The notes under the pieces were generated by a model. It searched no databases. It worked only from the letters and a program-made list of their open reading frames with translations, and was not told the DNA's origin. From Rhytidiadelphus loreus (lineage: Eukaryota; Streptophyta; Bryopsida; Hypnales; Hylocomiaceae), in assembly GCA_947034895.1 (NCBI GenBank), contig OX344764.1, positions 55,099,348 to 55,163,347 of the forward strand: 64,000 nt of DNA, read 5' to 3'. Shown here in pieces: positions 47,331 through 62,400 of the stretch. The first letter of the stretch is position 1, and each line of letters starts with the position of its first letter. A program made the translations under genes and the position numbers.

Positions 47331-50140
47331 TGGAATTGAAAAGGCAAAATTGCCACATGAATGCTGGCCAGCTATCCATGGCTGTAGGTATTCATAAGGC
47401 AAGATACAAAACAGAGAGAGCAAAATTTCAAACATGCTAAGTTTGGTGTAATCGTGAAACCTATGTAAAATCATTTCATTTATATTTGTCTTGACAACTA
47501 AGGCAAACATAGGAATGTTTGGTTTCACTACTCTACACTAGCAATGTACTTGTATTCAAGATTTGAACATCTAGTCCTTTAGTGGTTAAAAATGGCCATG
47601 TAGTTGAAGCCAAGTTTACCTCATTGGTTCATTTTTTAATAAGGTTAAGAATTCGACAACTACAAGACATTTGATATCTTTTTAGCCATTTCATGTAGAA
47701 TTTTTTTGACTTGTTTAATAATGTTATGAGTGTTTAAAGAAACAAAAATGATAAAGACTAGGGAAAAAATCTTTTTGAGGCTGGTAAGAATAAATTAACT
47801 CCATAAAGTTCAAGGGCTCTTGGATAAAATGTAGATGTGCTTCAAAATGTGTAATACTCACTTTCTTAGAAGTTTGCACTAGAAGAAAATATATTAAGTA
47901 TCATAATTAGAAATTAGTTATATAAAATATTTTTAAAATATTTTGAATCTTTATCAATTTAATAATATTGGAGTCTTTGGATTCAAAGTTCACAAGAAAA
48001 AAACTTAAGTTTTAGCATACAAGTTTCTTTTTTATTGGATAAAATTTCACCAAATTTTGATTATTTAAAAGGAAATTCAAATTTTGATGGAATTTCTTTT
48101 ATTTATAGTGTTTTATAGACACCAAAAAGTATTTAATACTTTGTGAATTTTTGTAATTTAAAAAATAATTATAAATAAAAGTCTTAATTAGTAATGTATC
48201 TATACAAAGACAACTTGTTTTTCACTTGTTAATTTTTAATTTTATGAGCTTAAGGATTCACTTTCCAATATTTTAGTTGCTACTAAGCTACTCAAAAAAA
48301 TTAGGTAGCAGCTAAAACATTATTGGTTGGATCTCTAGGAATTAAGAGTTTGTTCATTTCAAGGTTACACTAAGCCCACACATCCATTTTGGAATTGACA
48401 CTCTATGCTACATATTAGCATAGTAAAATTTGTCATTTTAGGCACTAAAGGAAAAAACTTAGAAGAAATGGATGAAGTACTAGATGAAGTTGGATAAATA
48501 TTTTTTTAGAGACTTTGAGTTTTTTATTGTGATTTCTCGTGGAAATGTCTTGGAGACTCATGTATAGCAAGTTAGCAACCTCAATATTCATCTACATTTT
48601 CTAACTTCACTACATGAAGTGATAGATGGGTTCCAAATGCACTATAAAAAATGTTCACAACTATGATTGTATTCTTCATTGTATTTTGCACCATCCACAA
48701 TTGAACCCTAAAAGTCATAGATATCAATATTTGGATGAAAAAAAACTTTATAGACTTAAAGGATATTAGATTGAATTAATTCTTTTGTAAATTCCAAAAG
48801 AAGGTCACCACTTTAAAAAAAATTATGCAAGGAAAACAACACGTCCATAAATCTTATACAATCTTCTTAGTACTAAAAATTTACTATAAAAGAAAAGTAA
48901 TGAGTTTTTCACTATGAAGTGTATTCTTTTTCTTTAATTTTCAAAGATGAATACACATGTCTCCAATTTTGTATTTCACAAATTTTGAGAAAATTTAACT
49001 TCTAAAAATAAACTATTGAATTTTATAAAAATTCAAAGTTAAATGCCTTCAAATTAAATTTGGTGAATAACTATAAATATTTATTGATTTTAATCCATGC
49101 ATAAATATAGAAATATTATCATCTTTGTATGTCTACTATGTGAAAATTTCAGCATGATTAGTATGAATAACAGAGATGACCTAATAAGTCTAGTATTTTT
49201 CATAAAAAAATTTCCTTCACATCTATAGGAATTGGTAGTATACATTTCATTCATGATTTCGGGTCCCCCAAAACTCAAAGCTTATGGTTATTGGATTTTA
49301 TTTCCTAAACCATAACATCTTGGAACAAATAATTCAAAATCCATACTTCCTATTTATGTGGCACCAAAATTGCACTCATAGATGTTCATCCCAATCTCAT
49401 ACAAAATAGGATTGTATGTACAATGATACAAAAAAGATTGTATGAATCATTCAACCTAAAGGTCTTTCATAGACTTTGATTGCTTTTGAGCAAATTTCTT
49501 CATTTTTTATTTTTCTTAAATCATTTGAAATCCTCTGCTTGGTTCACTACTAATGTATCAAATACAATTACCATAAAACATTAGAATATTCTTCCAAACT
49601 CACTTGTAGATGGTCCTTGGAGAATCTCATACTTCCAATATGACAATTATAGTTCAAATTATAACCTTTTAGATGATCAACTTCAAAAATCTAATAGCTA
49701 AGTGATAAAGAGGGTTGGACATATTCATTTGTACCAACAAATGTATCGTATTAGTAATTCACAATGTATATCATACATGTAGTCATATTTGTATTAGTAA
49801 TAGATTGTAGATTGTATCTATATCTATATGGAAAAAGTCATAGGCATGTAATTTTGGATGGACAATGAAACTACCTTCAATAAACTCTTCATATACAATG
49901 ATCATAGTCATTCTTATTTTTAAAAACCCTAATTGCTCTCAATCTATTTTAAAATGTTTTCTTCTATGTAAGATAACATTTGATGTTGGACCCATTTGTT
50001 GTTCCATACTTTCACCTACATTAGGGACATTAAGGTTTGCAGTTATAGAAATGTCAAACTATGATAGTGTTTTTTAATTTTGAAAATAATTTAATATTTT
50101 TTCTATTAGGTTTCAAGATGTTTCATTCTCTTTGTTCCTT
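47331..50140. other. Intergenic AT-rich DNA, no gene seen
   Basis: The only structure noticed is a small foldback at about 48265-48327, where CCAATATTTTAGTTGCTAC pairs with GTAGCAGCTAAAACATTATTGG with few mismatches. Confidence 0.5.
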
Positions 50141-50151
50141 TTTGTATAGTA

Positions 50152-50158
50152 TATAAAT
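50152..50158 (+). promoter_or_regulatory. Candidate TATA box for HYDIN
   Basis: TATAAAT in a TAGTATATAAATG context, about 330 bases before the ATG. In so AT-rich a region this is weak evidence. Confidence 0.2.
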
Positions 50159-50486
50159 GAAGATTTCAACTTTTGAAAGAATTTGCTACAAAAACATTAT
50201 CGTTGTTATTCAATCAAAAGGTTACAAAAATAAATGTATATCTAGTTTAGTAGATTCTAATAATGATATGATTTTATTATCTTCCAATGTATATTAGTGT
50301 ATCAAACTTGTTTTTGAAAACCCTCGACTCTCGCTTAGGATGGCCATTTTCCTTCCACATAATGCATTTTGGGACATATGAAAATTCAAGACATGTGGCA
50401 ACAACTTAATTGTGATTTTTGAAGAATTTGTAATGAAACAACTCCACTCAGAACAACCTAAAAGGATCATTTTCTACTCCTAAGTC

Positions 50487-53400
50487 ATGGAGCCGGATAG
50501 ATCAAGGATCTTGAAGGAGAGGGATAATCCCCAATTGCTTGATAAAACACTTCCAAATTTGCATGTCACAAGGCCAAGAGAGAAGCCAAAAGCCAAAAAA
50601 TCAAGCACAGGGGCTCCTGGGTCAACGGTCAAATACAAGTCATATGGAGATCCTAATCCTAATGTATTGAAAGTAAGTTGGCAATCTATTTTATAACATA
50701 ACAAACTATCCCTTCAAAATGGACAACCCATCTTATAATGCATTTAAAAAAAATAAGTATCTTGCAACATACAATATCAAACATGTACATCATTTTTTGT
50801 TATGATTTTTTGTTGTTTGTTGCAAAAGAAATTTTATTCATGTTAAAATTAATAGCAATGACAATGTGACAATGAATAGATTAGGTATTTATATAAATCT
50901 CAAAAAAGATTAGAGTTCTAATTGTTTCAATATACATCTTCTTGTTTGTTTTCTTCTTGATACCATGGTTTCATTAGTCTATTTCATAAATATAAAAATT
51001 GCAACAATGATTGGACATAAATCGTTAAATAAAAATAACAAGTTGTTTATTTGCAGAAAAAACCTAGTGAAGTGGTAGAAGCTAAATTGCACCCACAAGT
51101 GTCATATGTCGATGGCTCCATCCGGACTAAACCGCACATCATTGAGCAACATAATTTTTGTGATAAAAAATATTTGGTAAATGGATGAATGTATATATTA
51201 TAAATACCAAGTGTTGGAGGCAAATACTTGTGTATTGAAGTCATTTTGAGCTTGCATTTTCCTATTCAACTAAATTTATCTTATGATAAAAACTAAAGTC
51301 TTTATTATATATGTCCACAAAATACATGAATTATGTTAATTAAAAATAGTATGAATGTACATGTGATATCGTATTTAGAAGTTCATATTGTTGATGCTTT
51401 GTCTTAATTTTGATGCCTTTTTGTATGTGCTTGTGTACAGGAGTCATCTTTTGTGAAGAAAGATTGTCCATTGTTTCAACCCTTCCCACCTGAGGTAGTT
51501 TTTAGAAACTATAAAGCATTCCAACAATATTCAAAGGTTATTAACCTTCGAAACAATGATAAGGTAATTTGATGCAATTCTTTTGATGTGTCAAAATGAC
51601 AATCAATTAGCTTTTAAACCTTTGTCAAGTCTTAAAAATGCACAATGTGACTATTATTACTTCTTGTAGTAAATGCAAAGAATCTTGAATTTTCCTCATC
51701 AATGAATATTGTTGTTATCGAATCTTCACAATTCTTTTCTTTAATATATTTGGAAAAACTACGTAAATTTTTAAACATATTTTCAAAATTAACCACAATG
51801 TGGTGGTTGACAAGGAAATTTGTAATGTGAAAATTTTCCATCATAAAACGTAATCTATTTTTTTAATTTATTTTTCCCCAAATTAACATGCAGATTCCAA
51901 GGCGTGTGCAAGTCCTACCACTTATATCACAAGTCCTCAATGTACAATTATATTCCCCTCCAGATTCTCATGAGCTCACCATGTTTGATGAAAGAGGCAC
52001 AGGCAAAGTTGCTCCTGGAATGGAGGTAAGTTAAGGCAGAAAAAACTATAATAGGTGCTATTTTTTATTCTCCAACACCTAAAAAAATGGGCTAAAATGA
52101 ACATTGTTGAATGCAAAATCAGCACAACTTTTTAGATGCAACCAATGAGTGGTGAGGACTTTTTTGAAGCAACCAATGTGAGAGTTGAGGCATTTTTCCC
52201 TTTAGGGATGTCTATTCACGACGAGTCTAGATAGTGTTAAATAAAGGCTATCCTATGTTCTGAACTTTGAAAAATCTAATAAAATATTCCCAAAACGTCT
52301 AAAAACTACAAAACCAGTTGAGTTGTGTTTCTCTTGAGGTTGCTAATAATCTCATCAAATTTTTTTGGTCACTTGACCTTTGAAATAGTGGGACCAACAA
52401 AAAGTGTTGCTTTGAAGTGTTTTCAATCTTTTTAGATTTTTTTAGATTTTTGCTATCAATGTGTTTGATTGCAAGTATGAAACAAAAGTGAAATCTCAGT
52501 AAAGACTTTGAAAATTTTAGATTTAATAAAGTATGTTTTCAAATGATATCAAGAGTGATCTTAGGAAAGATTTGGATTACATTACTAATACAACTCATAA
52601 TATTAAGTAAAAACGTACCATTACACAACATACTTTCAATAAAAATGTTAATTATCAACCTTATTCATCTTCATCAAGAACACAAATAAGTGAAATTAAA
52701 AATATTATCAATTACTTAAGCTACATTTTTTGTATTCAATTTTTAAAAAATTAAAAAAATTGCACAATTATTATAGAAATGATTTTGTAAACAAAAATTC
52801 ATGAAACAGATTCAATACATTGTTAATTTTTGCCCAGAAAGTGAAGATGACCAAGAATTCTCTATAGTTGTGGTTACCGAACGAGAAAAATTTGAGGTGC
52901 CTGTAATTTGTCATGGATCACGAGGTGCAAGAAAATCTATTGTGCATAAATACTCTTATTAATAAAATTATCTAATTGTGCCATATCATACTCCCTCTGT
53001 CTGAAAATAAATCCAATGTTTCCAAGTATATTTGTCCCAAATTAAGTTTGAAATGGTCTCTCTACAACTTGATGGACAAGAACTGAAGCTAATTCAAACA
53101 CCCTAATGCAAAAGAATTTATAGATATCACATTCCAGAGACTATATAGCAATTTGATTCCTGCAAAGGGAATCAAAATACAACCTCTAACCAACTAAAGG
53201 CAAATAATTCAACTCACAACTATACAAAAATTGCTATTAACCCCTAAAGGACCATTGTCCCCTCGGGGGACAAAATGGATTTCAGGCAAGTTCCTATGAT
53301 CTCAATTTTCAGTGAATTTTTTTGAAACTTTCTCATAAGATAGGAAAACTTATGAGCTTCGTGGGAATATAAATTTTATTTCAATTGGTGCCCGAGAGCA

Positions 53401-56400
53401 AAAGTTATGGCATCTTAAACATAATTTACACGTCACCAGGCAGAAAAATAAATCTACAAAAATTTGAAATTAATTTTTTAATTTTCTTCTTCTTAAAGAT
53501 CATATTTTTGTCTACATGTGAAGCTTTGATTCATTCCATTTGGATTAGTAATGTGAATGTTATGAACAATCTTGTTTTTCGGGCAATTTGAGCATCTTCT
53601 TGAAAAAATAACTTATAGGATTCAATTCTCAATGCAATTTTCACAATTTTTCAAAAAAAATTGTTAGACAAGGTTAAATTTTCTATTTAGAACGATCTCA
53701 CTGTTGAGATTATTGTGTTTCAATCCCATTTTAGAGCTATTAAAGATTTAGTTTTTCTTTCAATCTTGGACCTACTTCTACTGAACAATTTTTTAAAGAA
53801 TGAAAATCAATCATGCTTTTTTTTTTTTTTTTCTAGACTTTCAACTCAATTCTTCAACACAATTTTTTTTTAATTCAAGGTCCATGGTATAATTTTTTTC
53901 CCCAAATGGCATTCAAAGTCATCTGAAATTGCTGGCTAGTGTTCAAAAAATTTTTCTTTTTTCAACTTTGAATGCTAATATCTTCCAATCTGTACGTTCA
54001 AACTCCATGAAATTTTTACTACATGATACTAGACTAGTAAAGTACAAGATCCTATGGTTAGATTCTAAAATAAGTTTTTGTTTTGTTTTCTTGGATGAAT
54101 GCAGCAAAAATGGCAGTTTTGAGTAGTTTTTGACAGAAGAACGGCCTTGGTCCTTTAGGGGTTAACAAATGTCTTGTTGAAAATTTTCTAAACTTGAATT
54201 ACAAAACATTGCTGGAATTGAATACAAAGGACATCAATGAACATCATTGCACCAACATTGCTTGAAGAGTGATCATAATTAATATCACTAGAGCAGTTCC
54301 CCAGAGGGAAAAAATTGTCAATTTTGCTACCTATTTTCAATATACATCGCTTCACTATTGACTTCCATTCTTTCACACCTAATGGGGTTTAGTAGAAGCT
54401 ACAATAACTACGCAATCCTTTGATAATAGGAGCTACTCACACACTAATCTAGCCATTTTAATAAAACCCTTGATTTATTTCGGGACAAAGGGAATATTAC
54501 GATTTTGTGTTTGCAATTAGAACCTTAGAATAACATTTATTATAGATCAAGCTAAAGTACTCTTTAGCTCAAAATCATAAAAACATTGGTGCCCTGAAAT
54601 CAATCTTTCTACAATTAAATATTTGAAAATGTAAAAATATTCAGTAAAATTTTAGGTATATTAAACATAAAATTTCACATTATTATTATTCATTAAAAAA
54701 AATGGGGTGTGAGCAGATTTATCGGAAATGATGCATATTTCTTGAATGTCTCATTTTTTATACTGAACTCAAACTAATAAATTGAAAATAATTAAAATAG
54801 GATTTTAGTAAAAATGAGTCTTGAGTATGAAATCAAACCCATTGATGTACTTGTTGCACCAAAATTCATTTTAAAGTATAAAATTTCTTTAATTAACTAT
54901 ATAAATCTACACTCAAAGCAATGAAGCTAGTGTGTGAGCATATGAGCCTTTAATATATGTATAAATAGATATCCTACAACTACTGAAGGTGCTATAATAT
55001 AAACACCTATAATATAGGTATCTATAACATGATTACACTATAATCATTGAAGATTTTCATAATCTAAACACTTATAACATAGGTGTATTGTCTTCTAGAG
55101 TCATAGATTCACACTCTTAGACTCACATTGTAGGAGCCTTCCATTCAAAGTTTGAATTTACAATAAAGTTTTAAAATATGTGTTCATATAACATTAGTGT
55201 TAATACACAAATAAATAGAATTTTTATTCATATAATTGAAATTTTATAATCATTCAATTTTAATTTTTATAATTAAGAATCAAAATTTAAGAAACAAAAC
55301 AATTAATAATAAAATCACTAAATTGTTCCTAATATGAATATGCATGTAGCAATATTGGACCTACCGGATGAGATTCATTTTCCTCATACCCCAGCTAATT
55401 TGGTGAACACTAAGAATGTTATGCTACGCAATTTTGGCACTAGAATAGCCAACTTTGAATTCCAAGTGAATGGATTCTTTGCAATCTCTCCAATATGTGG
55501 AAGTGTACAACCTGAAAACTTTTTAGAAGTTTATGTGCAATTTTGTCCCCATTTGATTGGGGTACATGAAGGCGAGCTTATAGTTTCCTACAATGATAAC
55601 ATTGAAAGAATGTATTGCAAATTGTATGGTGTAGGTTTGGAGGTAAGTTCAAACGTGTGCACATAAAATGACAATGCATTCTAAATTGTTAAGTATTACT
55701 ATAATTTTAGACTATGTTGTAAGTTATAAACTCTATTTTTCTTCAAATTGTGATTGGATGAGACCACTTAAGAGAAACTTTGGACTTTATGCTAGGTTCC
55801 AAGTTTTTAGATCTAATTTCCTAAAAAATGCTATATGTCAAAGGAAGTTTTGACCCTAAGGGATGTTTAGAGCTCGGAATAAGAGTTGGATTCAGTGAGA
55901 ATAGAAATTGACTTGATTTCTACATCTCACTTTAAATATTAGAATTTGGCCTTAAAGTGGAACTATGGAGGTTGGGATTTATATAAATATGTGAGAGGTT
56001 TTCAATTTTTTGAGCTTGAAGAGTAGTGTACTTCAATATTTTGAAGGAACTTTTTGGATTAAGAGGTAGTAGGTTGGGTCTTATAAAGTTGGAGTGGCGG
56101 TGATCATGTGGTAGCATTTCTTGAAGACACATAGTCATAGATGGATTAATAAAAGTAGATGAAAACACCTTCTTTACTTTTGTTAATTCTAGTGGAAAAA
56201 CCATTCCATATGAATCAAATATACTATGACATTTCAACTCTTGTTAATATTGACGTCTTTGATTATATCAATGAGAGTTTAAATCCCCTTATTAGTTATT
56301 GTTGAAATAGAGAACCGAATAATTAGGGATGTCTCAATATATTAATATGTACAAAATGTAGTATAATCATTTATTATTCTAAAATAAAACATTTATAGAC

Positions 56401-59400
56401 ATAAAAATTTGAAATTTGAAATTCAAAGCGAATTTTTTATTTCTATATTTTGTTAAAATATTTTTTTATAACAAGTAATATATTGTTGAACTGTATTATA
56501 TAATATGTAAATTCTTAAAATCTTTATATTTCTTAATTATATATTTTTTGTTTTTTATAATGAATATTTGTTTTTATTGAAACATATTTATTGAGACATC
56601 TATTTCTCATTCAAAAATATAGAATTGCATTCATCTAACACAAACCAACAATGGTACCAGCTAGATGTGGGTTTATCTACAGGTACTATTGTAGCTATTC
56701 CTACATATATAGGTCGAAGCTCCCAAATGGTCTTCCATGTGCAAAACTACTCCCCAGTGATCGCATATTTCATTTGGGAAAAGTAAATATAAAAAATTGT
56801 ATTATTTTTCTTTATTTTTATGGTTAAATATATATAATCATGTTTTGATACTACAACTTTGCAACTTTTGCATATTTTTAAAATTTTCAAAAAATTGATT
56901 ATTTATAAATAAGAACTTTGACAAATGATGTCTTTTAATCCATCATTCCAAGCATGTGAAGTCACTTAAATCCGTCAAAAATCAAGAATAGTCCAAAGTT
57001 CTAAATGCAAAGATGAGTAATATATTGCAATTTAGAATAATAGTTTAAAGAAAAACTTCAAACAAAAGCAACAAACTATAGCCTTTGATAATAGCAACAT
57101 AGTTGAATATTTATTGCAACAACAAATGTTTATCAATAAAATTTGGTACAAAAATTGGAATTTTTTCTAAAATAGTTTAATTATAGAAAAGTTGATGTTC
57201 TTTCTCCCAAAAATATTTAAATTTGGAATGTTAAAATTCTAATTATAGTGAAAGATTTTTTTATTTTTTATTTATTTTTTTAAGGCAATTTTGAAGGGCC
57301 ATTTTTGAAATTATAGAATATTTTCAGGAAAGAGTTTTTGAAATGTATTTAGCACAAATGTTAAAGGACTAAAATAAATATCTATACAAATTTGAATGGA
57401 TGAAAACAAATAATGTGCTAAGTAACATGTTTCATTTGCATTCTTCAAAATTTAAATGCATGGTACTTAAGGAAAAATATATCCTTCATGATTAAAGACT
57501 TTTTGATGGCATTTCATTCATTATTTAGGCTTTGTATTGCAAACACTTCATTAATCCCTAAGTGCCTTAGCCTTTCCAAGTGTGTTTTTCCCATGAATAA
57601 AGAACATGGGCTTATAGTTATATCCATTTAAGCAAAATGATTTTTTTTCAAAATCTAACCGTATGGATGTTTAAAGAGCTTGCTTATTAGTATGCACACC
57701 CATTTTGAGTGCAAAATTGCATAAGAGTTGTGAGATTATAATAAGAAAAATATACGTATTCTATTTTTTATTTGTTGTCCCTTTCCACAATGTTTCAAAA
57801 ATTTGCACATAAAAGCTTTTTAGGATAGGAAGTGACATGAACAACTACAAATTGTGTTAGCACACTAAAATAACCTTTCAAAAAACTTAATATCACTTGA
57901 AAAGCTTTTAAACTAATTACACAATCTACCTTGCAATTGTTGAGATGCGATTTTCTTTTATAAGTATTAATCACAAATAACTCCAAATCAACACTTTTTG
58001 TTTAAATTTTCAACGGTGAAAATCATGAAAACGCTTTACTCTTTCTATTTGAACCATTTTCAAAGCAAACGGATAAATATAAGTTTTTGATCTCAAATTA
58101 AGTGAAATTGCTCAAAGTTGGAAAATGAAGTAAAATTAGCAAGCTTTATTCTTCCAGTAATGGACATATATGGCTTTGGAGACCTCTCAACAATCAAATA
58201 TGTACCTTTTTCAGTGAAAAATGAAAGTTTTCAATAGTTAACCCTAAAACTGCCCCCAAAAAATTTAAACTGGTCAAACGAATTTAACTGCCCACTGCAA
58301 AATGAGCTTGAAATTTCAGATCGACCATATTTGGTCACCTAGGCATTTAGGAATTAAAGAAATATAAACCAAATAAAACTTTATTACCTAATTGTATAAG
58401 ATATGGATGTTTTGTAGTGTTCAACACAATCACATTTATGTTCAAAGTTTTTTTTTAAATTTTTACTTTCACAAGAGTAATTGTAAATATTCAATAAATC
58501 CTAATTAGTAGCTCTAAATCTTGTAAATCTATTTTATTGCATTTTTCAATAAAGTTCTCTTACTTGTATTTTGTATGAAGTTCTCTTACTTGTATTTTAT
58601 ACAAGTCCACATGTTTTTTAGCCAACAAAAGACCTCTAAACGAATTACTAAAATTTTAATTGTAGATTTTAATTTCTAAAGTATTTAAATAATTCTTGAG
58701 TGCTTTAAAAAATCAAATTATATTACTTTCATCATCTTTTTTTTCTTCTTTTTATAATCATTATCTTGTACAAATCTCATATTTTGATTAATAGTTTATA
58801 TAATATCCACTCTTTTTAAATAATAATCAAGGTAGTGACTATGTTTGTACATGTTAAAATTTAAATGAATGATCCCAACAAAATTATGGGTAGAGAGGGC
58901 ATAGTTGCCTTGTTTTGCACTACACCATCTTCAATTTATCCAACATCATACAATAATCATTTAATTGCAAAGAACTATTTTTCCATTTTCTATCCACAGC
59001 TTCTAGGAATGGTGGATCTTTTGACACGAATTTTACGTTAAATATTTTAAAATCTAAAATTTATTTGAAGGATAAATAAGGAAATCATGTATATTTTTTG
59101 TATTTAGAAAATACTGTTTAAAAGAGCTTCTAATAAGATGTTTATTTATATCATTTGAAAGAAAATTGGCTAATATTACTTTTAGACCATTTAAAAAAAT
59201 TTTAAGCTAAAATTGTAGCATGAAGTCAATTATTAAATATCAAGACAATTTTTTTTTAAATGACTAAATTTTTTGTTTCATTTATGCACTCAAGTGATTT
59301 TTTTAATAATCTCACTATAGGAATCATTAATTTTTTGCTTGAAATATAATTGATTGATTAGAAATCTCCTACATTTGAAAAATTATCATTTTTGTTCTAT

Positions 59401-62400
59401 TTTATTAAATTTAGACTATTTTTCTAAAAATGAAAACATCAAAAAATCTAATACTTAATTTTTTATAAATCAATTTTGTGCCAAAAAATTACAAAAATGT
59501 TTTAAATTGACCTAATTTTTGAAAGTGCATCATCTAATGTAATACTTATTTATTTTTTGAATTAAAATTTCTTCAAACTTACATTTTTATACTATTAAAT
59601 CTTTTATTTTGAAATGATATAGAATTTCTTACAACAATTCAAATACTAAACTTTCACTATCTCATTGTTGTATTCTTGCTTGTTGAAATTTCTTAACTTA
59701 CTATCCCCTAAAGGACCAAATAGTTGTTGCCAATCAATTGGAAATTTAGATAGGTTCTTACAATGTCAATTTTCAATGCATCTTTTTGAAATTTTGAAAC
59801 AAGGTGCGGACATATACCTCCTCTAGAGTTTTAGGTGGTAATACAATTTTTTTCTAATTAGGTGCCCAAATGAAAGGTTATATTGCCCTATAAAGTTTGA
59901 GCAATTTAGTCAAGTAGGAATCTTTTACTGAATTCTACACCTACCTCTAAAATTTAATGGATATATAACTCATATAATATAGGATGCTATGGTCAAGAAC
60001 AACATGTGTAGTGCAAAAAATTCACTCAAAGAGGAGTTAAAGTCTATTGACCTTGTAGGGCATGGTCAAGAATGAACTTTTTTTCTAACTTAAATTCTAA
60101 AATATTTCAATCTACATTGTCAAAGTTTCTAAAACTTTTACATATATTTCCAACGTAGTTTAAAATTAATTGTACGGTTAAATGTTTTTTTGAAACTATC
60201 CTAATTCATTTTTTCTAGCTCCTCTAAAAAGTGATAATTTTTTACAACATATACTACAGATGTAATCAGGTTTTATTTAAATTTCAAAAACAACTACATG
60301 AATTTGCCAAAAAAATCCATCTTGATAATTAATCGAAAAGAACACAAAGCACCCTATGTTATGATTAACTTATTTGTATTTAATGGTAGCATATGATGTC
60401 CAATCATTTTGTTGCTTTAGAATTTAGATCATTAGATTTATTAGTTTCAATATATAAAGTGATCTATCATTTAAATTTTAAAATTTTTTTAGTCTTTTTT
60501 TTTTTTTCCTATCTATAGTAAGTTATAAGTGTTAATTTTAGATTTTATCAAATTCCAATGGTAAATATTCTAAAATTATATATATATAATTTTAGAATAT
60601 TTACCATTGTACTTAAAAAAATATAATTGTGTCAATTCCTAATTCCAAATATTTATACCAAGAAATTATAATTCTATTATATCAATTCTTGACTTAGTAC
60701 ATATTATCACAACTTCAATGATTATCTCAAACTCAATGTTGTAAACAATGAATCAAAATAGTTATCAAGATCAAAATCTTTTTAAATAATACTGCATATG
60801 CTTTATTACTTTCTTGGTTCTACTAAATTTCTACATTCTTAGTTTATTAGATTGTATAGCAATTGGACCAACATTTTTTTGAATATATGTATATATGTAT
60901 ATATGTATAATAGTTCATGGAACAAATTGTAATATGTCATTCAAATTAACTTCAATTCTAAAATATTATAGGGTTTTGAAAATTTTGTATAAAAATTATT
61001 TTCTTGAACAATGACATGATTTAAATACCATAACATTTGATATCAAATTATTAAATTAAAAACATAATCACAAAATTTATTTCAATTTGATTAGATTTGC
61101 AACTGAAAAAGAAGATGCTTCATATCTAGCACAAGTAGAGGCATCAGATAAAGGCCATCCTCAAGGAGTAGGTGCATTTAAGATTGATAAAGGATTGAGC
61201 CCTTTAGGCACATTAGAAAGGACAAAAAGTCTTTGTGAAATGGAAGATAATTTTGAAAAGGTAGATTTTGAATATTATTTCATATATGCATAATGTGAAA
61301 TCTTGTATTAAATAAATTCACTTATTATTTTTGCATTTTGTTTTCATTTGATGGATAATCAAAATAAACAATAAACAAATGTAGGCTTTTACATTGAATC
61401 CAGCTAATGGAGAATGTTGGCCAAATAGCCGAACAGAGATTACAATAACTTTTTCACCTCCACATGCATTGAAGTAATTTCTACAATCCTATTTTAACCT
61501 AACTTATTCCATTTCATGTCTTTTTTGTTATCTTTTGATAGTTTGAGATTTGATAAGAAAAATGTTCACAATTCTTTTTGCACTAAAGTAGTTAATAGTG
61601 TTAGTATTACACTATATAATTGAATGTTTGTAGGTATTATTGCAAAGCATTTTGCAAAATTTCAGGAAAATGTGAACGATTAAAAGTGCAACTTGAAGGA
61701 ACTGGTATTGGACCTGTAACTCAATTTATACCATGCAATCTCGATTTACAAGACCTTTCCCTCTTTTCATCTTATGAGTATGAAGTGCAATTGAAAAACC
61801 TAGGTGATATGGAGGTGAGTATTTCAATCATTATGACTATATCTAAACGAGTTGAATTCTAACAATGTAAGTTTGTAATCAAATTTAGAACATAAGGTTT
61901 CTAATAATAGAAATGAAATAATGTAGGCAAAATTTAAACTATGTTGTCTTAATACGAAGTGTGCAACCTTTAAGTTTAACCCTTCAGAGGGTGTCATTCC
62001 AATAAAGCAATCACAAACAATTAAAGTGAATTGTTACACACAAATCCGAGGAATTTTTGAAACAAAGTTTGTATGGAATGTTGAAGGCACCCAATTCAAT
62101 CCTATCTTGTCCTTTCGAGCTTCTGTTGGCAATCCTTTGATATGTATTGACACAAAGGCAATTGAATTTGGACTTATTGGATTGGGTTTTGGTTCTCGTT
62201 TCACCTTCAATATGCGCAATTGCAGCCAAGCTTTATTGAATTTCAAATTCTATATTGTACAAAATGATCAATGTGATGGATTTTTGGTCTCTCCTGAGCT
62301 TTTGAATAGCAAACCACAAGTACAATAAACACAACAACTTCCATCAATTATATGATTATTTAGAATAATTAGAAATATTTATAATTTGATTGAAGTCTGT

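Noticed and set aside
62311..62328. TAA at about 62326 as the end of HYDIN
   Set aside because: A good donor, CAA|GTACAAT, precedes it, and the next exons at 63147 and 63398 continue in phase.
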